Assembly: GCF_904849725.1 (NCBI RefSeq) | Contig: NC_058518.1 | Location: forward strand, 393,563,581-393,627,580 | Reading direction: 5' to 3' | From: Hordeum vulgare subsp. vulgare | Taxonomy: Eukaryota > Streptophyta > Magnoliopsida > Poales > Poaceae | DNA length: 64,000 nucleotides | Part shown: piece after piece, positions 11,624 to 21,607 of the stretch | Numbering within the stretch: position 1 is the first letter of the stretch | Layout: each line of letters opens with the position of its first letter | Made by a program: the position numbers and the translations under genes | Notes under the pieces: generated by a model | Seen by the model: the letters and a program-made list of their open reading frames with translations, nothing else | The model's database searches: none | What the model was told of the DNA's origin: nothing

Positions 11624-13800
11624 GTCTCTCTTTCTTTATGGTTGCTCATGCCACCATGGTCGCGCCTTGCCTCCTCTTTGTCGTGCGCCGCTCACCGATG
11701 GCGTTGTTGCCGCTGCTCTGCACCTGATCCTCATCTGTCAAGAGCTGCCTCCAGCCCGTCCTCTACTTCATGACCACACAATCGTCACTCTGCATCGGCC
11801 TCCTCTGTCCATCGCCTCTCGCCTCGCCTCTGAACATCTCCACCTTCCAGCCTTGTCTGGCGCCAGACAAACCGCTGCCTCGTCCGAATTGTATTTTTTT
11901 ATAAATTAAAATATTTTCTCAAATATCTAGTAAAATCAGGACCGTGGGTTTATTTCATGGAAGTGCGGGGACTTTTCTACAATATGTGCAACAACGGACC
12001 ACCACAAGGACTTTGTGCTTTATTATTAGGTAGAGAAGAAAAGTAACGCTCTATTTGGCACCATTTACATATGGCTTGTTTCTAAAAGACAAGTTATAGA
12101 TGGCATGCATGTTAAAATGGCATGGGCTGCACGGTTAGATTGGGATTTAGGCATCTCTAGTGCTCTACAGTACGACGACATTCGTCGTGTAAGTCCTTTC
12201 GGCGACCGCGTCCTTCATCTGTCGCCTCCGTGAGCGGCGGCGATAAGACTCACGAAGTGAAGGTGTGGTCGCCGACGAGAAAGAGTGGAATATGGGAAAC
12301 GGACCGGCCCACATAGGACACATGCATGGCCATGCCGTTTCCCATGCCCTAATCATCCTCAACAGAGTTCGTGACATGTCCGTCGCCAGTGGATGTGAAG
12401 TCGATGATGGAAATGGAGGGTTCGACATTGTCGTCGTCTCACATGCACGACCAAACAGAGTTTGGCAAAGTTTAGGATGTGCAACTCTTGGCGTTCTTAT
12501 ATGTGGTCTCCTTTACGTCCGCCTGTGCTGCATGTACGTTGTGAGAAGCGGCTTGATTGCATACGGCCTCGGAGAGCGCCCACTGCCCAGCGACATAGTT
12601 GGTTTTTGCGCGGCCATGGCTACCACAGCCTCCTCGCTCTCTTGCTCGCCGTAGATTTGGCCCTCCTCCAGCTGGTGTTGTTCAAGCGCGTGTCAAACAC
12701 CAACATACGCGCCGACACAAGTTGCTCCTCTTCCATGGCAGCGTTGAAGTGCGACTATGCCAACTCCATGGTCAAGCCGATTGCACGTGCGTAGCCTTCG
12801 ATGCTAAGTCATCGTCTCAGCCTGTCTCCATCATGGGGTCATCATCGAAGATCTCGAGGGGGACTGGCCGGCATGACGGCCTCGATCCACGTGGGATGAC
12901 GGCTCTGACAACTGCGTGCATCTCCATCAACACGCTCTCCCACAGAGTGTTCCTGCTCGCTCTCATGCAAACGTGGTGCACATGAGGAAGATTGGAGCAT
13001 GTGTGCTTTCCGTCGGGTGTGGCCGCCTTTAAATAGTGGATGTCGGTGAGGCCAAGCGTTTGGGTGCGTCAATGCATGTGCAACGGAGTTGGTTTCTCGA
13101 TCGATGAGCCTGTTTAACAGTGGCAGCAAGAGATGCCGACATTGAACGAGCGTGATATATATACATCCTGTCCCTTCGAGTAAATATCTCTCCGGCATTG
13201 AACATGTGTGGACATCACGGACACGGAGCATGCATCGCCCTCGCTCGGTAAGCGGCTTCAATGCCGACACTAATGAGTGGTCACGTCTGTTCCAAGCTAG
13301 CGTCAATGTAGAGCGGTCGTTTTAAAATAACATGAATGTGAACAGCCGACTTCAGGCAGGGAATCGCGTGTGCGCTAACAGGTTTTTTGATGGCCCACGA
13401 TAGTGAGACACAGGAAATCTGAATTTTTTAGACCAACGGGACAAAAGTTTTAAATATGTGCGAGAATTCAGCATGAAATGACATTGCGCTTTTTAGAGTA
13501 ATTTCTTTTTTGCCATGCCTTGTAGGAATGTTGAACTTTTGTCAATGTCGGATTTTTTTGATTTTTTTATACTGTTCACCGGTAGGAGAAACAATGTGTC
13601 CTTTGGCTTTGGTCCATTCTTATGTTCTTAAATCAACTTCTCGTTAGGTATGGTAATCTTCTAACTGATTTGGCACTGCGTCATGTGGAGTTCCTGGTTT
13701 ACCAAATATGCTTTTCCACAATATCAAAGTATTTGAACACAAGTGGTATAGACTTTTTGAACGAGAAGCCACAAAACAAACATTTTCATTAAAAAAACAA
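11624..13800. other. Unassigned low-copy-looking sequence
   Basis: The region is GC-richer than its surroundings up to about 13300. Several ORFs of 85-155 codons overlap on both strands (for example 12265-12654 plus and 12842-13306 minus). None shows a domain, a convincing start context or splice sites. It may be an eroded gene or part of a DNA transposon. I can support no feature here. Confidence 0.3.
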
Positions 13801-13942
13801 TGATAAGGGAGAGCACAGGAAAATAAACAATCTCTATTTAACTTTTTTCAGGAATTGAAGAAAACTCAACATTACTTATTATTCTCGGTCTTTTTCTTGC
13901 TACAAATTAGAGCAACAACTAGGACTGATCAAGCAGCCTCAT

Positions 13943-14925
13943 CTAGCTGCAATAGCAACTACCATCTGAATGGCAAACCCCAGTTCCGCAGCCCAGTTTT
14001 TTGCAGGCAGTAACACAGCCTCCAGGTGTACAATTGAACTGGTAAGGTTCACGGCCCGCGCATGCGTTGGCTTTCATATCTATGACAGTAAAAAAACAAG
14101 TGCATCAGAACAAAGAGCAGTTTGTAATTAAAATCGGATACTATATATTACTCCCTCCGTCCTAAAATAAGTGACTTTAAAATAACTTGGTTTTGTATTC
14201 AGTTTAAAACAAAATAGAGTCATTTTTGAGTCAGTTATTTTGGGACGAAGGAAGTAGAACACTGTCTTGTCAAAATATCAGGATAGAAGCGGTGTGCTTA
14301 TACAAAACTGGTCACAACAACTAGTGGTATATATCCTCAAAACAAATAGTAGTATGCTAATTCACAGTTCGCCACCGTTAAAATTATGATGGAATCAGTA
14401 TCAGGATGGAGTCCACAACCAACATGGCTAGTACTCATAGTTCAATACTACTATCAAAACCATTTATTTAAGATGTGTACTACGGTAGGAAATGGGTGCA
14501 AATCTAAAAAACATGGGCAAAAACAACTGTTATCTTCCATCCCGTTGTTAAAATTTGAATTGTATAACTTGAGCAAGCAGTTTATGTTTGCATATCAAAT
14601 TTGAAGGCAACTGAAGGCAGCCAAATGGCCCATTGAACGAAAGCAGGGACAATGAGAAAAATATCCGGGCCATGAAATAGGTTCTGATTTCTCTGTGATT
14701 CACAAGTGACCATCAAATATTCAAATTGACTTGGATATAAATTGGTAAAAATATTATTACCACGCTTATCATTGAAACAGGAGAATGGTGCGAAAGGACA
14801 AGATTCTACTAGTAGAAAGAAAAATACATATGCTCTCTCTCTGATACTTGACTCGACAAACAAGTGGTTGACATCAGCAAAAGAGCCATCATCAAGCACG
14901 AAAACCTTGAGTTGATTGGAGCCAT
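13943..14925 (-). CDS. Defensin-like secreted cysteine-rich peptide, two exons
   Basis: Exon 1 (14925 down to about 14848) starts MAPINSRFSC and continues with a hydrophobic LMMALLLM stretch, a classic signal peptide. Exon 2 (14079 down to 13943) follows a TCATAG acceptor and encodes about 44 residues with eight cysteines, ending CHSDGSCYCS and a TAG stop. It contains CxxxC (CVTAC) and CxC (CYC), the cysteine-stabilised alpha-beta signature of plant defensin-like (DEFL) peptides; such genes usually have one intron after the signal peptide. A TATA box lies about 90 bp upstream of the ATG. The oddity is phase: the best GT donor, after CAA at 14848, ends exon 1 in phase 0, whereas exon 2 needs phase 1. 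A weaker upstream donor may be used (for example the GT within CGAGTC), or a base was lost and the gene is broken. Function is presumably antimicrobial or signalling, by family only. Confidence 0.75.
14151..14254. mobile_element. Stowaway MITE in the intron of the defensin-like gene
   Basis: It is a 104-bp element with terminal inverted repeats CTCCCTCCGTCC... and ...GGGACGAAGGAAG, flanked by TA on both sides (14149-14150 and 14255-14256). This is the standard Triticeae Stowaway (Tc1/mariner MITE) structure. The right repeat differs by one base from perfect (GGAAG against GGGAG). Confidence 0.9.
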
Positions 14926-15010
14926 AACAAAGTTGTTTACTATTTCCTTGATTCCTACTTCTATTCTATATTTCTTTTGGTCGTGGTCCTTAGCTGAATC
15001 ATTCTGCTGT

Positions 15011-15020
15011 TTATATAGAG
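15011..15020 (-). promoter_or_regulatory. TATA box of the defensin-like gene
   Basis: On the minus strand it reads CTCTATATAA, about 90 bp upstream of the exon 1 ATG, at a spacing that allows a leader of roughly 60 nt. Confidence 0.6.
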
Positions 15021-15158
15021 GCGCCTTTGAGTCCTACCAATTTTTGCCTTTTAATTACTTCGTGCATTAGTGCTTCCTTGGTATGGTTCCCGGTAATTAA
15101 TCAAGATCGTCCAATAATACGCGCAACATGGAATATCCTGTGGGTATGTATTTATTTG

Positions 15159-15402
15159 CTCCAAGATATACCATACAAAATTAATTACTAGCATCCCATA
15201 ACACGATTATGTCAGATCTTGGCTCCTAAAAATTACCATACAAAATTTATTAGTTTTCCATGACAATATTATGCCATTAATTGGTCCTCAAAAATTACAG
15301 TACAAATTTATTTAGCATTCCATAACAAGATTATGGCATTTACTGTCTCCCATTAAATTAATTAGTACGTATTCCATAAAATGATTATTGCATTTATTGG
15401 CT
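15159..15402. repeat. Imperfect 62-64-bp tandem repeat upstream of the defensin-like promoter
   Basis: Nearly four diverged units start at about 15159, 15223, 15284 and 15346. Each contains a CTCC/CCTC(A)AAAAATTAC core, TACAAAATT(T)ATTAG, a CATTCCATAACA-like block and GATTAT. The last unit is shortened. The array lies about 140-390 bp upstream of the TATA box at 15011-15020. Confidence 0.75.
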
Positions 15403-16066
15403 TCCAGATTACATACGCAATTGATAAATATTCCAACTATTAGAGACAGATGCAACCAGAGTTACTTCGAAACCATATGTTCACAAATGACTATAGTGCC
15501 TCTCTTTTTTGAAGGGTCAATAGCTGTTGTGCGACGTTTTTCATGCGAATTGGCTACAAGGCGACATCGTTCACAAGAACAGCTCTGCTGTGCACAAATA
15601 GCCCACGCATGACATGACCCTTTAGCACCATCTCTTTTAGGATTAGGTGGAGCCGGGCAGGACCCACAGCTCATCCACGTCGGCGTGGGACTCAGATGGA
15701 GGCGACTACGGTTAAACAGTTTTCCCTTGCAAGCCCATCCTCCATCTTCATCTTCTCCAGCGACGAAGCACAGCAACACCGGCGAGCTCCGATTCAGACA
15801 AGCATATTTACAATCATTCAACCGAAATCGTCCGAATTCAAACAACATAGATATATTTTAGCAAACATAGCAGATAATTTGCTTCGATTACACACGAAGT
15901 AGTACCCGTAGTTCTAATGGCGGGCTCGTCGGAGCAAAAGCCACACGGAGTACTTAGATTACATAACTCTATGCGGGTTTCCCGTAGCTCCTACCCCTAG
16001 TTAGATCTCCAAAATTGAGCTCACCTGAGCCCCAAGGGTGCGGCCCCAACGAGGCGGCGGCGTTGC
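15403..16066. other. No gene recognised
   Basis: A 128-codon minus-strand ORF (15462-15848) overlaps plus-strand ORFs and has no family resemblance I can name. I see no repeat structure. Confidence 0.3.
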
Positions 16067-16545
16067 TCATTCGGAGTAGAAGTCGGAGGCGCCCCACGCC
16101 TTGTCACCGCGGGATTTCTCAATGACTTGGTGGAAGCGGAACTCGTCGAGCTCCTCTTCCATCTGTCGACGCGCGACAAGCTCTTGCGGCTCGTCCTTCG
16201 TGCACTCCATAATCTCGACGATGAGGAGGTCGCCGTCGTCGACGTAATCTCGCGGCAGAAAGTCGAGGCGCCCGGGGCGTGGTCCCAAGCCCTGCTCCTC
16301 CCCCTCCCTCTACGGAGGAGGTAGCGGTGCGCGTGCAATGGCGGAGCTCCCCGCGCCACCCGCGCCAGAGGAGCTACCAGGCGGTTGCCTCGCACCACCG
16401 CCGCCATCTGGCGGTCGTACTCCTTCACCTCGCGTTGATCGAACGCACGCGGCGGCGCGAGCCCCCAGTTCATGTACTTGCGTGCATCGTTCTTTCGAGC
16501 AGCGTCGGAAGCAACCCACGTCAGCCCCCATGTGAGCATGAACAA
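16067..16545 (-). pseudogene. GC-rich captured or decayed gene remnant
   Basis: Two overlapping minus-strand frames read like one protein interrupted by frameshifts. The first begins LTWGLTWVASDAARKNDARK and runs to KEYDRQMAA. The second resumes near 16288 and ends DEFRFHQVIEKSRGD...WGASDFYSE followed by a stop at about 16067. The charged, helix-prone C-terminus (ECTKDEPQELVARRQMEEEL) looks like real coding sequence rather than a chance ORF. I do not recognise the family. Its position beside CACTA-like tandem repeats (16.7-17.9 kb) suggests transposon capture, which is inference. Confidence 0.4.
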
Positions 16546-16720
16546 ACCTTTTCCATTTACTGAATAATCCAGAAAATGTTATAAACTTTTAAATTCAATA
16601 TCTTTTGCAATGCAATTCATTTAAATGGAATTGTCAACACATCTAAATGTAATTTTCAACACATTAGTACCCTATACATCATGTTACACGCCCAAAACCA
16701 CTTCTCAAATTCATTTTCAT

Positions 16721-17527
16721 GTTTGAAACTTGTTTAAATGTTGGTCAAACTTAGATTTGACCCAGTTTGAAATGAGCATAAAAATTCAAAAAATTGGAAA
16801 ACCAGTGCACATGTTCTTACTTTGTCATATACTAACAACTCAAACTGATTTGGCTGTTTTAGATATGATGGACAAAAAACTTGCTTAAAAATGGGTTGTT
16901 TACCCTACCTTTGGAGCTAATTAGAAACTCATGTGTGAAGACAAGTGGTTTTGGGTGTTGAACTTGAAACTTTCAAAAACCTCACAAAAGCTTCATTTTG
17001 GAGTGACTAAGAAGGATCGACGTTTGATTTTTCATTTTTATGTTTGAAACTTGTTTAAATGTTGCTCAAACTTAGGTTTGACCTTGTATGAAATGACCAT
17101 AAAAAATTAAAAAAATCAAAAAATTGGAAAATCAGTGCACATGTTCTTACTTTGTCATATACTAACAACTCAAAAAAACTTGCTTAGAAATGGTTGTTTA
17201 CCCTACCTTTGGAGCTAATTTGAAACTCATGTGTGAAGACAAGTGGTTTTGGATGTTGAACTTGAAACTTTCAAAAACCTCACAAAAGCTTCATTTTGGA
17301 GTGACTAAGAACGATACAGGCTTGGTTTTTCATTTTCATGTTTGAAACTTGTTTAAATGTTGGTCAAACTTAGGTTTCACCAAGTTTAAAATGAGCATAA
17401 AAAAATCATAATTTTTTTTTGGAAAACCAGTGCACATGTTCTTACTTTGTCATATACTAACAACTCAAGCTAATTTGGCTAGTTTAGACATGGTGGACAA
17501 AAAAACTTGCTTAGAAATGGGTTGTTT
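16721..17527. repeat. Tandem repeat of about 300-320 bp, two full units and a partial
   Basis: The marker GTTTGAAACTTGTTTAAATG recurs at 16721, 17042 and 17340. Units are 321 and 298 bp, the second lacking a block of about 25 bp around GATTTGGCTGTTTTAGA, and the third is partial. The AT-rich composition and structure resemble subterminal repeats of Triticeae CACTA elements, but no CACTA terminus is visible nearby. Confidence 0.7.
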
Positions 17528-17871
17528 GAAAACCCTACAACCTCGTGATTGATAGCCATCTTTGTGAAGGTTTTTTCATGAAAAACTCCATAATTCAGGT
17601 TTCTTATTTTTCCTATCGAGTTAGTCACATAGAACGATGATTGGCACACGTTTTCTATTTTTAGATTTTTTGAATTAGTTATGCTCAACCCTAACCCTTG
17701 AAAACCCTACAACCTCGTTGGTGATAGCCAAGTTTGTGAAGATTTTTTCATGAAAAACTCCATAGTCCAAGTTTCTTATTTTTCCTATCGAGTTGGTCAA
17801 ATAGAATGATGATTGGCACAAGTTTTCTATTTTTTTTTGAATTAGTTATGCTCAACCCTAACCCTTGAAAA
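17528..17871. repeat. Tandem duplication of a 167-172-bp unit
   Basis: Units start GAAAACCCTACAACCTCGT at 17528 and 17700; both run through CATGAAAAACTCCATA and end GCTCAACCCTAACCCTT. A stub of a third copy follows at 17867. The array directly abuts the preceding 300-bp repeats. Confidence 0.8.
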
Positions 17872-18165
17872 CCTCTCAAGACCCCGCACCTGTTCGGACC
17901 ATTGGATCGCCATGAATGGACGATCTGGATCAGGCAGTATGGCTACGTCAGCCATCCACGGGCTGCGCTTTCATTGGTTGGTCTTTTTAGCACCTTTTTT
18001 GGTAGTGTTCTGAAGCAACGGGCCGTGCAGATTGAGCAGGCCTGCCACACGTTTTTGGGTTTAATTAAATCCGGCCCACCCGTTGGACTGTCTCTTTATT
18101 TCTCGGCAAAAACGAGGAGCCCGGCTGGCCCAGCTCCACCAAAATGTTACGCTCCTCCCCCTCGA
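17872..18165. other. No gene recognised
   Basis: This is a GC-balanced stretch with a single 98-codon plus-strand ORF (17902-18198) of no recognisable family. Confidence 0.3.
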
Positions 18166-18240
18166 TTAACTGAAGAATTGCTGCACTTTGTTAACTGAAG
18201 AATTGCTGCACTCTGTTAACTGAAGAATTGCTGCACTTTA
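18166..18240. repeat. 25-bp tandem repeat, three units
   Basis: TTAACTGAAGAATTGCTGCA plus CTTTG, CTCTG or CTTTA is repeated three times at 18166, 18191 and 18216, with one or two substitutions between units. Confidence 0.9.
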
Positions 18241-18396
18241 TGAATTCAATTGCTACATTTTATTCATCAGTGGAAGAAAATAATTAATGGACTAACTAGA
18301 ATTGTAACTGAGAATATCACTACAAGAATTCAGGCAAGTTTGGATTCACACAAATTCAAACTGAGATAACAAATAATCCATGACTAACTGAAACTA

Positions 18397-18936
18397 CTAG
18401 CTTGACACACTAACTGAAATTCTAACAAGTTCTAGAGATTGATGAACATCAAGTAAAAGAAACCCGGGCCACCCAAGAAACCCATAGCAATGACACAACA
18501 ATAAAATGCTCCACCCATCATACTTTAGTTGCTTGCCATTTTCTTCAACCTTAGAATCTGATTTCAGATCAACAAGCTTCACGACCTTCTCTTCCATGCT
18601 CTGTAGGTGTTGTGGATCAATCTCTTGGCCATTTTCTTCCACCACATTCTTCACGGCCTTCTCTTCCATGCTCCGTAGGTATTATGGATCAATCTACGCA
18701 AAATCAATCTCCCACTCCACAATTGTATCTCTCTATGTCCCGCATGCTACCATCACCTAGCTTCGCCTTAGAAGGAAGAAATTCCATTGTGAATTCGAAC
18801 ATCCGAGCACTACCACCCCTGTTTGTCAATGGCGGGGCAGTATGAGGTGAGCTAGCGGAAGCAAACGAGGCACAAATCGCATAGGTTGGAAAGGATGTTG
18901 TTGTCTCTGGCGGCTCCATCGTGGTCAGCTCCCCTC
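18397..18936 (-). pseudogene. Unrecognised gene-like remnant with internal peptide repeat
   Basis: On the minus strand an ATG at 18919 opens MEPPETTTSFPTYAICASF..., which stops at 18704. Another frame then holds two copies of a short repeat, both containing SMEEKxVK (x is A or V) and preceded by an IDPxxLxS motif. The first copy carries a TAA where the second has a sense codon. The C-terminal part includes a hydrophobic WSILLLCHCYGFLGWPGFLLL-like segment. Frame upstream of the ATG is open only from a GTG at 19042, so that extension is unsupported. In the first duplication copy the Copia element interrupts this reading frame just after the codons for PPETT. I do not recognise the protein. Confidence 0.35.
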
Positions 18937-21607
18937 CACCACCCATATCTGGATCAAATTGACTAAAAACAGAGGGAAACAGAGGCGATGCGGTGAGATC
19001 TAACTCGACACGGAGGAGAACAGGACAGGGTTCCGGATTCACTCACCACAGCCGCCGCTGTCACCGAGAACAAAAGCTTCACCACTGCTGTCACCCAGAA
19101 CAAAAGCTCCGCCGCCGCCGGCGGCTCACTGCCTGGAACGAAGAGGAGGGAGCAACACAGGCTCAGACAGGGGTACCCGTTCGGATAGGCACGTGGACAC
19201 GTTTCACCTGGTGCACTAACAAGTGGGGCCCATAACTAGATCCACCGCCAAGTAGGGCCCACGCTTACGTGGATAAGTTATGGGTCCGGCCCCTAATAGC
19301 TAATGAGGGCATCAACTCAGATTAAGGGCAATGTCATCTCTGGGATATTTCCTCGCTCAAAAGTGTCGCACCAAGGCAATTCGGACGAAAGACGTCTCAA
19401 TCCCTTCAATTCACCTCAATGGTGTCGCACACGAGCTATTGACCCCTTTTTTATAAAGGAGGAATACCCCGGTTTGTGCATCCGAACAATGCATGTAGTC
19501 ATATTATTAAGAAAAATGTTCAAAAGGTTTCGATTTGGTACAAACTCAAAAAGGATCCATAGTAAAATGAAGCGAAAAAAGTGCCACAACTAGAGAAAAA
19601 CAGGTAAGAGTAGTAGAATGCTCGTGCGTTGCCACATGCCTTTTAATGTTTTTTCATAGTAGTATAAAACTCGGTGATATTTTTTCCCCTTTCAAATGAC
19701 ATCGCGTGGGAGCCTTGTCAATGTTTTTAACATCGACATAATCCATATTCATCTATATCAACCCCTTTAGTAATAAACATATGTGTAAATATACCATGAA
19801 GAGGAAAACGCCGTTTTGGTGACCAAGCTCACTGGGCTCAAAAAATTTGAAATTTTGAAAATTCTAACTTATTTGTGTCAAAAAAATCCAAAAAACATAT
19901 GCAAGTAGACAAGGATTTTATGCGCATGTGTGTAAACTATTAGAATGAAATATTTTGAAATGCAATCTATACAAAAAGGTAAATTCATGGTATGGGAGGA
20001 TGAATAGTATCAAGTGTTAAAAACCTCATTTTTCTTGCACAACCCTCATTTTAATCATATTTTTTTCTGAAAATATACACACATATGTGTTATGCCTTCA
20101 TGCATATCTGTAATTTTTCAGAATTTTTTAAATGTAAAAATATAAAATTTGATAAAATTTGAATCTTCTGTATGGAGGCCTCCATGGAGGCCAAGCTCCA
20201 AAAGCAATTTTCTCATTAAATGGCACTTTAAATCACTTCTTGGTAATTATTCTCAAGACACAACTTGTTAGGGTATCTCATTTTATTCACTATATAAAAA
20301 AAGTGTATGACATGTCTCTCAAAGCGAATAACCGCTCTTCCCTTAAAATAGCAATCAACAACTCCTTCTCTTCTTATCTAAAAAAGGTGATTCACTCTCT
20401 CACTCCACACCAGTTGTTCACACTCTTACCTTATTACCCCGACCTACTCACTCCACGCCATCACCATCTCTCCCCACCATGGCAAATCATATCCAAATAA
20501 AGGCCAGTTATATCAAAAAATATAAAAAAAAACAAGTCAAACGATGCTTTAACATTGTTATCTATCTTGGTATACTGCTCATCTCACTTGAAAAGAGTAT
20601 TTACAAATGATAATACTTTTTCCCTATTATTTTCTAAGGAACCTCACGAACAGTGTAGTCAATGACATGTCCTTGGTTCTCAAATAATGAAGCTTCTACT
20701 TCACTCATTGTTTTCTTTAAGAAGTGGAACATATTACATTCAAGGACTCCTAATCTCTTGATCAGATATCACATCAAACGACAAGCCATTGTACACAATT
20801 GTTTCCCTCATGAACCTGAAGTTATTGGCCCTCGGGTGCATATTTGCACTTTGTGTGCACATGTGCCTATAGTGGCAACATCTTCAGCCCCCTGCCTAGC
20901 TTGCAGCATCGGTTGTAACCTGTCATGCACTGCCACTACTCTGGGAAAGGGCTATAATTTTAGCTATTGCGCTTGTGTACCGGGAAAGCTATGTATAAAA
21001 ATGACTGGTCCTAGGCTACTCCTTCTATCATTCATCCTAAGAAAACAAGACTAAATTGGTTCTGATAGTTTTATGGTAATTGTACATGAACAAGAAGGTA
21101 TAATAAATGTAAGAATAAACGTAACTGGTTTGAGCACATATGGTATATATACCTCATTATGGTCGTCGTACTTCTTGAGGCAAGGGGATCCCTTCCCTAA
21201 TTATGTTCCGAAATGGTGTTATTCACGTTGGTCTTACCCTTGATGGTATACTTGGTGGCTCTACCCTTGCATATGTCAGACTTCACAGCGGTTATATTTA
21301 CCAGAATGTGATAGGGACCTACATCCTTGATCCCATGCTTATCAATCTTGGTGGACTCGATGAGGTCAATGTTGGCAATACTGCAATTGCCTAGCCACAT
21401 TTTATAATGGAAGAAACATGATGAGACTCAAAATTTGCATTGGGATTTGCGAGCACCACGTTGAACACCAAAATTGGAGTCATTCTTATTCTTTAGGGTG
21501 AGGTACAACTTGGTAGCAGTCTCTTCAAAGCAGAAGTGTTGGAACCTGATCTTGTCTTTGCCTGTCTTTTATTGGATCAGGATCCCACCACACTTCTCAA
21601 AACAACC
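18900..21607. repeat. Segmental duplication, copy 2
   Basis: It is homologous to 8441-11134 (copy 1), in the same orientation and about 10.5 kb away. Here the sequence continues uninterrupted to the left of 18900 (TTGGAAAGGATGTTGTTGTC), which shows the site as it was before the Copia insertion in copy 1. The right end at 21607 continues into ATCTATGGAAAC, unlike copy 1. Confidence 0.9.
21197..21560 (-). pseudogene. Gene-like fragment, product unknown
   Basis: The minus-strand frames contain LYLSLKNKNDSNFGVQ-like and KYGIKDVGPYHILVNIT-like peptides. These recur with substitutions in the duplicate at 10724-11087 (67-codon ORFs in both). They read like exon pieces, but stops and frame changes separate them and I cannot name a family. 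Confidence 0.25.

Noticed and set aside
12842..13306. 154-codon minus-strand ORF in GC-rich sequence
   Set aside because: It overlaps plus-strand ORFs of similar length and shows no domain, signal or codon evidence.
16310..16563. Several 65-94-codon ORFs in three frames
   Set aside because: They are GC-rich overlaps of the gene remnant at 16067-16545; only the minus-strand frames with non-repetitive peptide were kept.
18704..19042. 112-codon minus-strand ORF beginning NPEPCPVLLR
   Set aside because: Its first codon is GTG, not ATG. Only the part from the ATG at 18919 can be defended, and that part is listed as a remnant.
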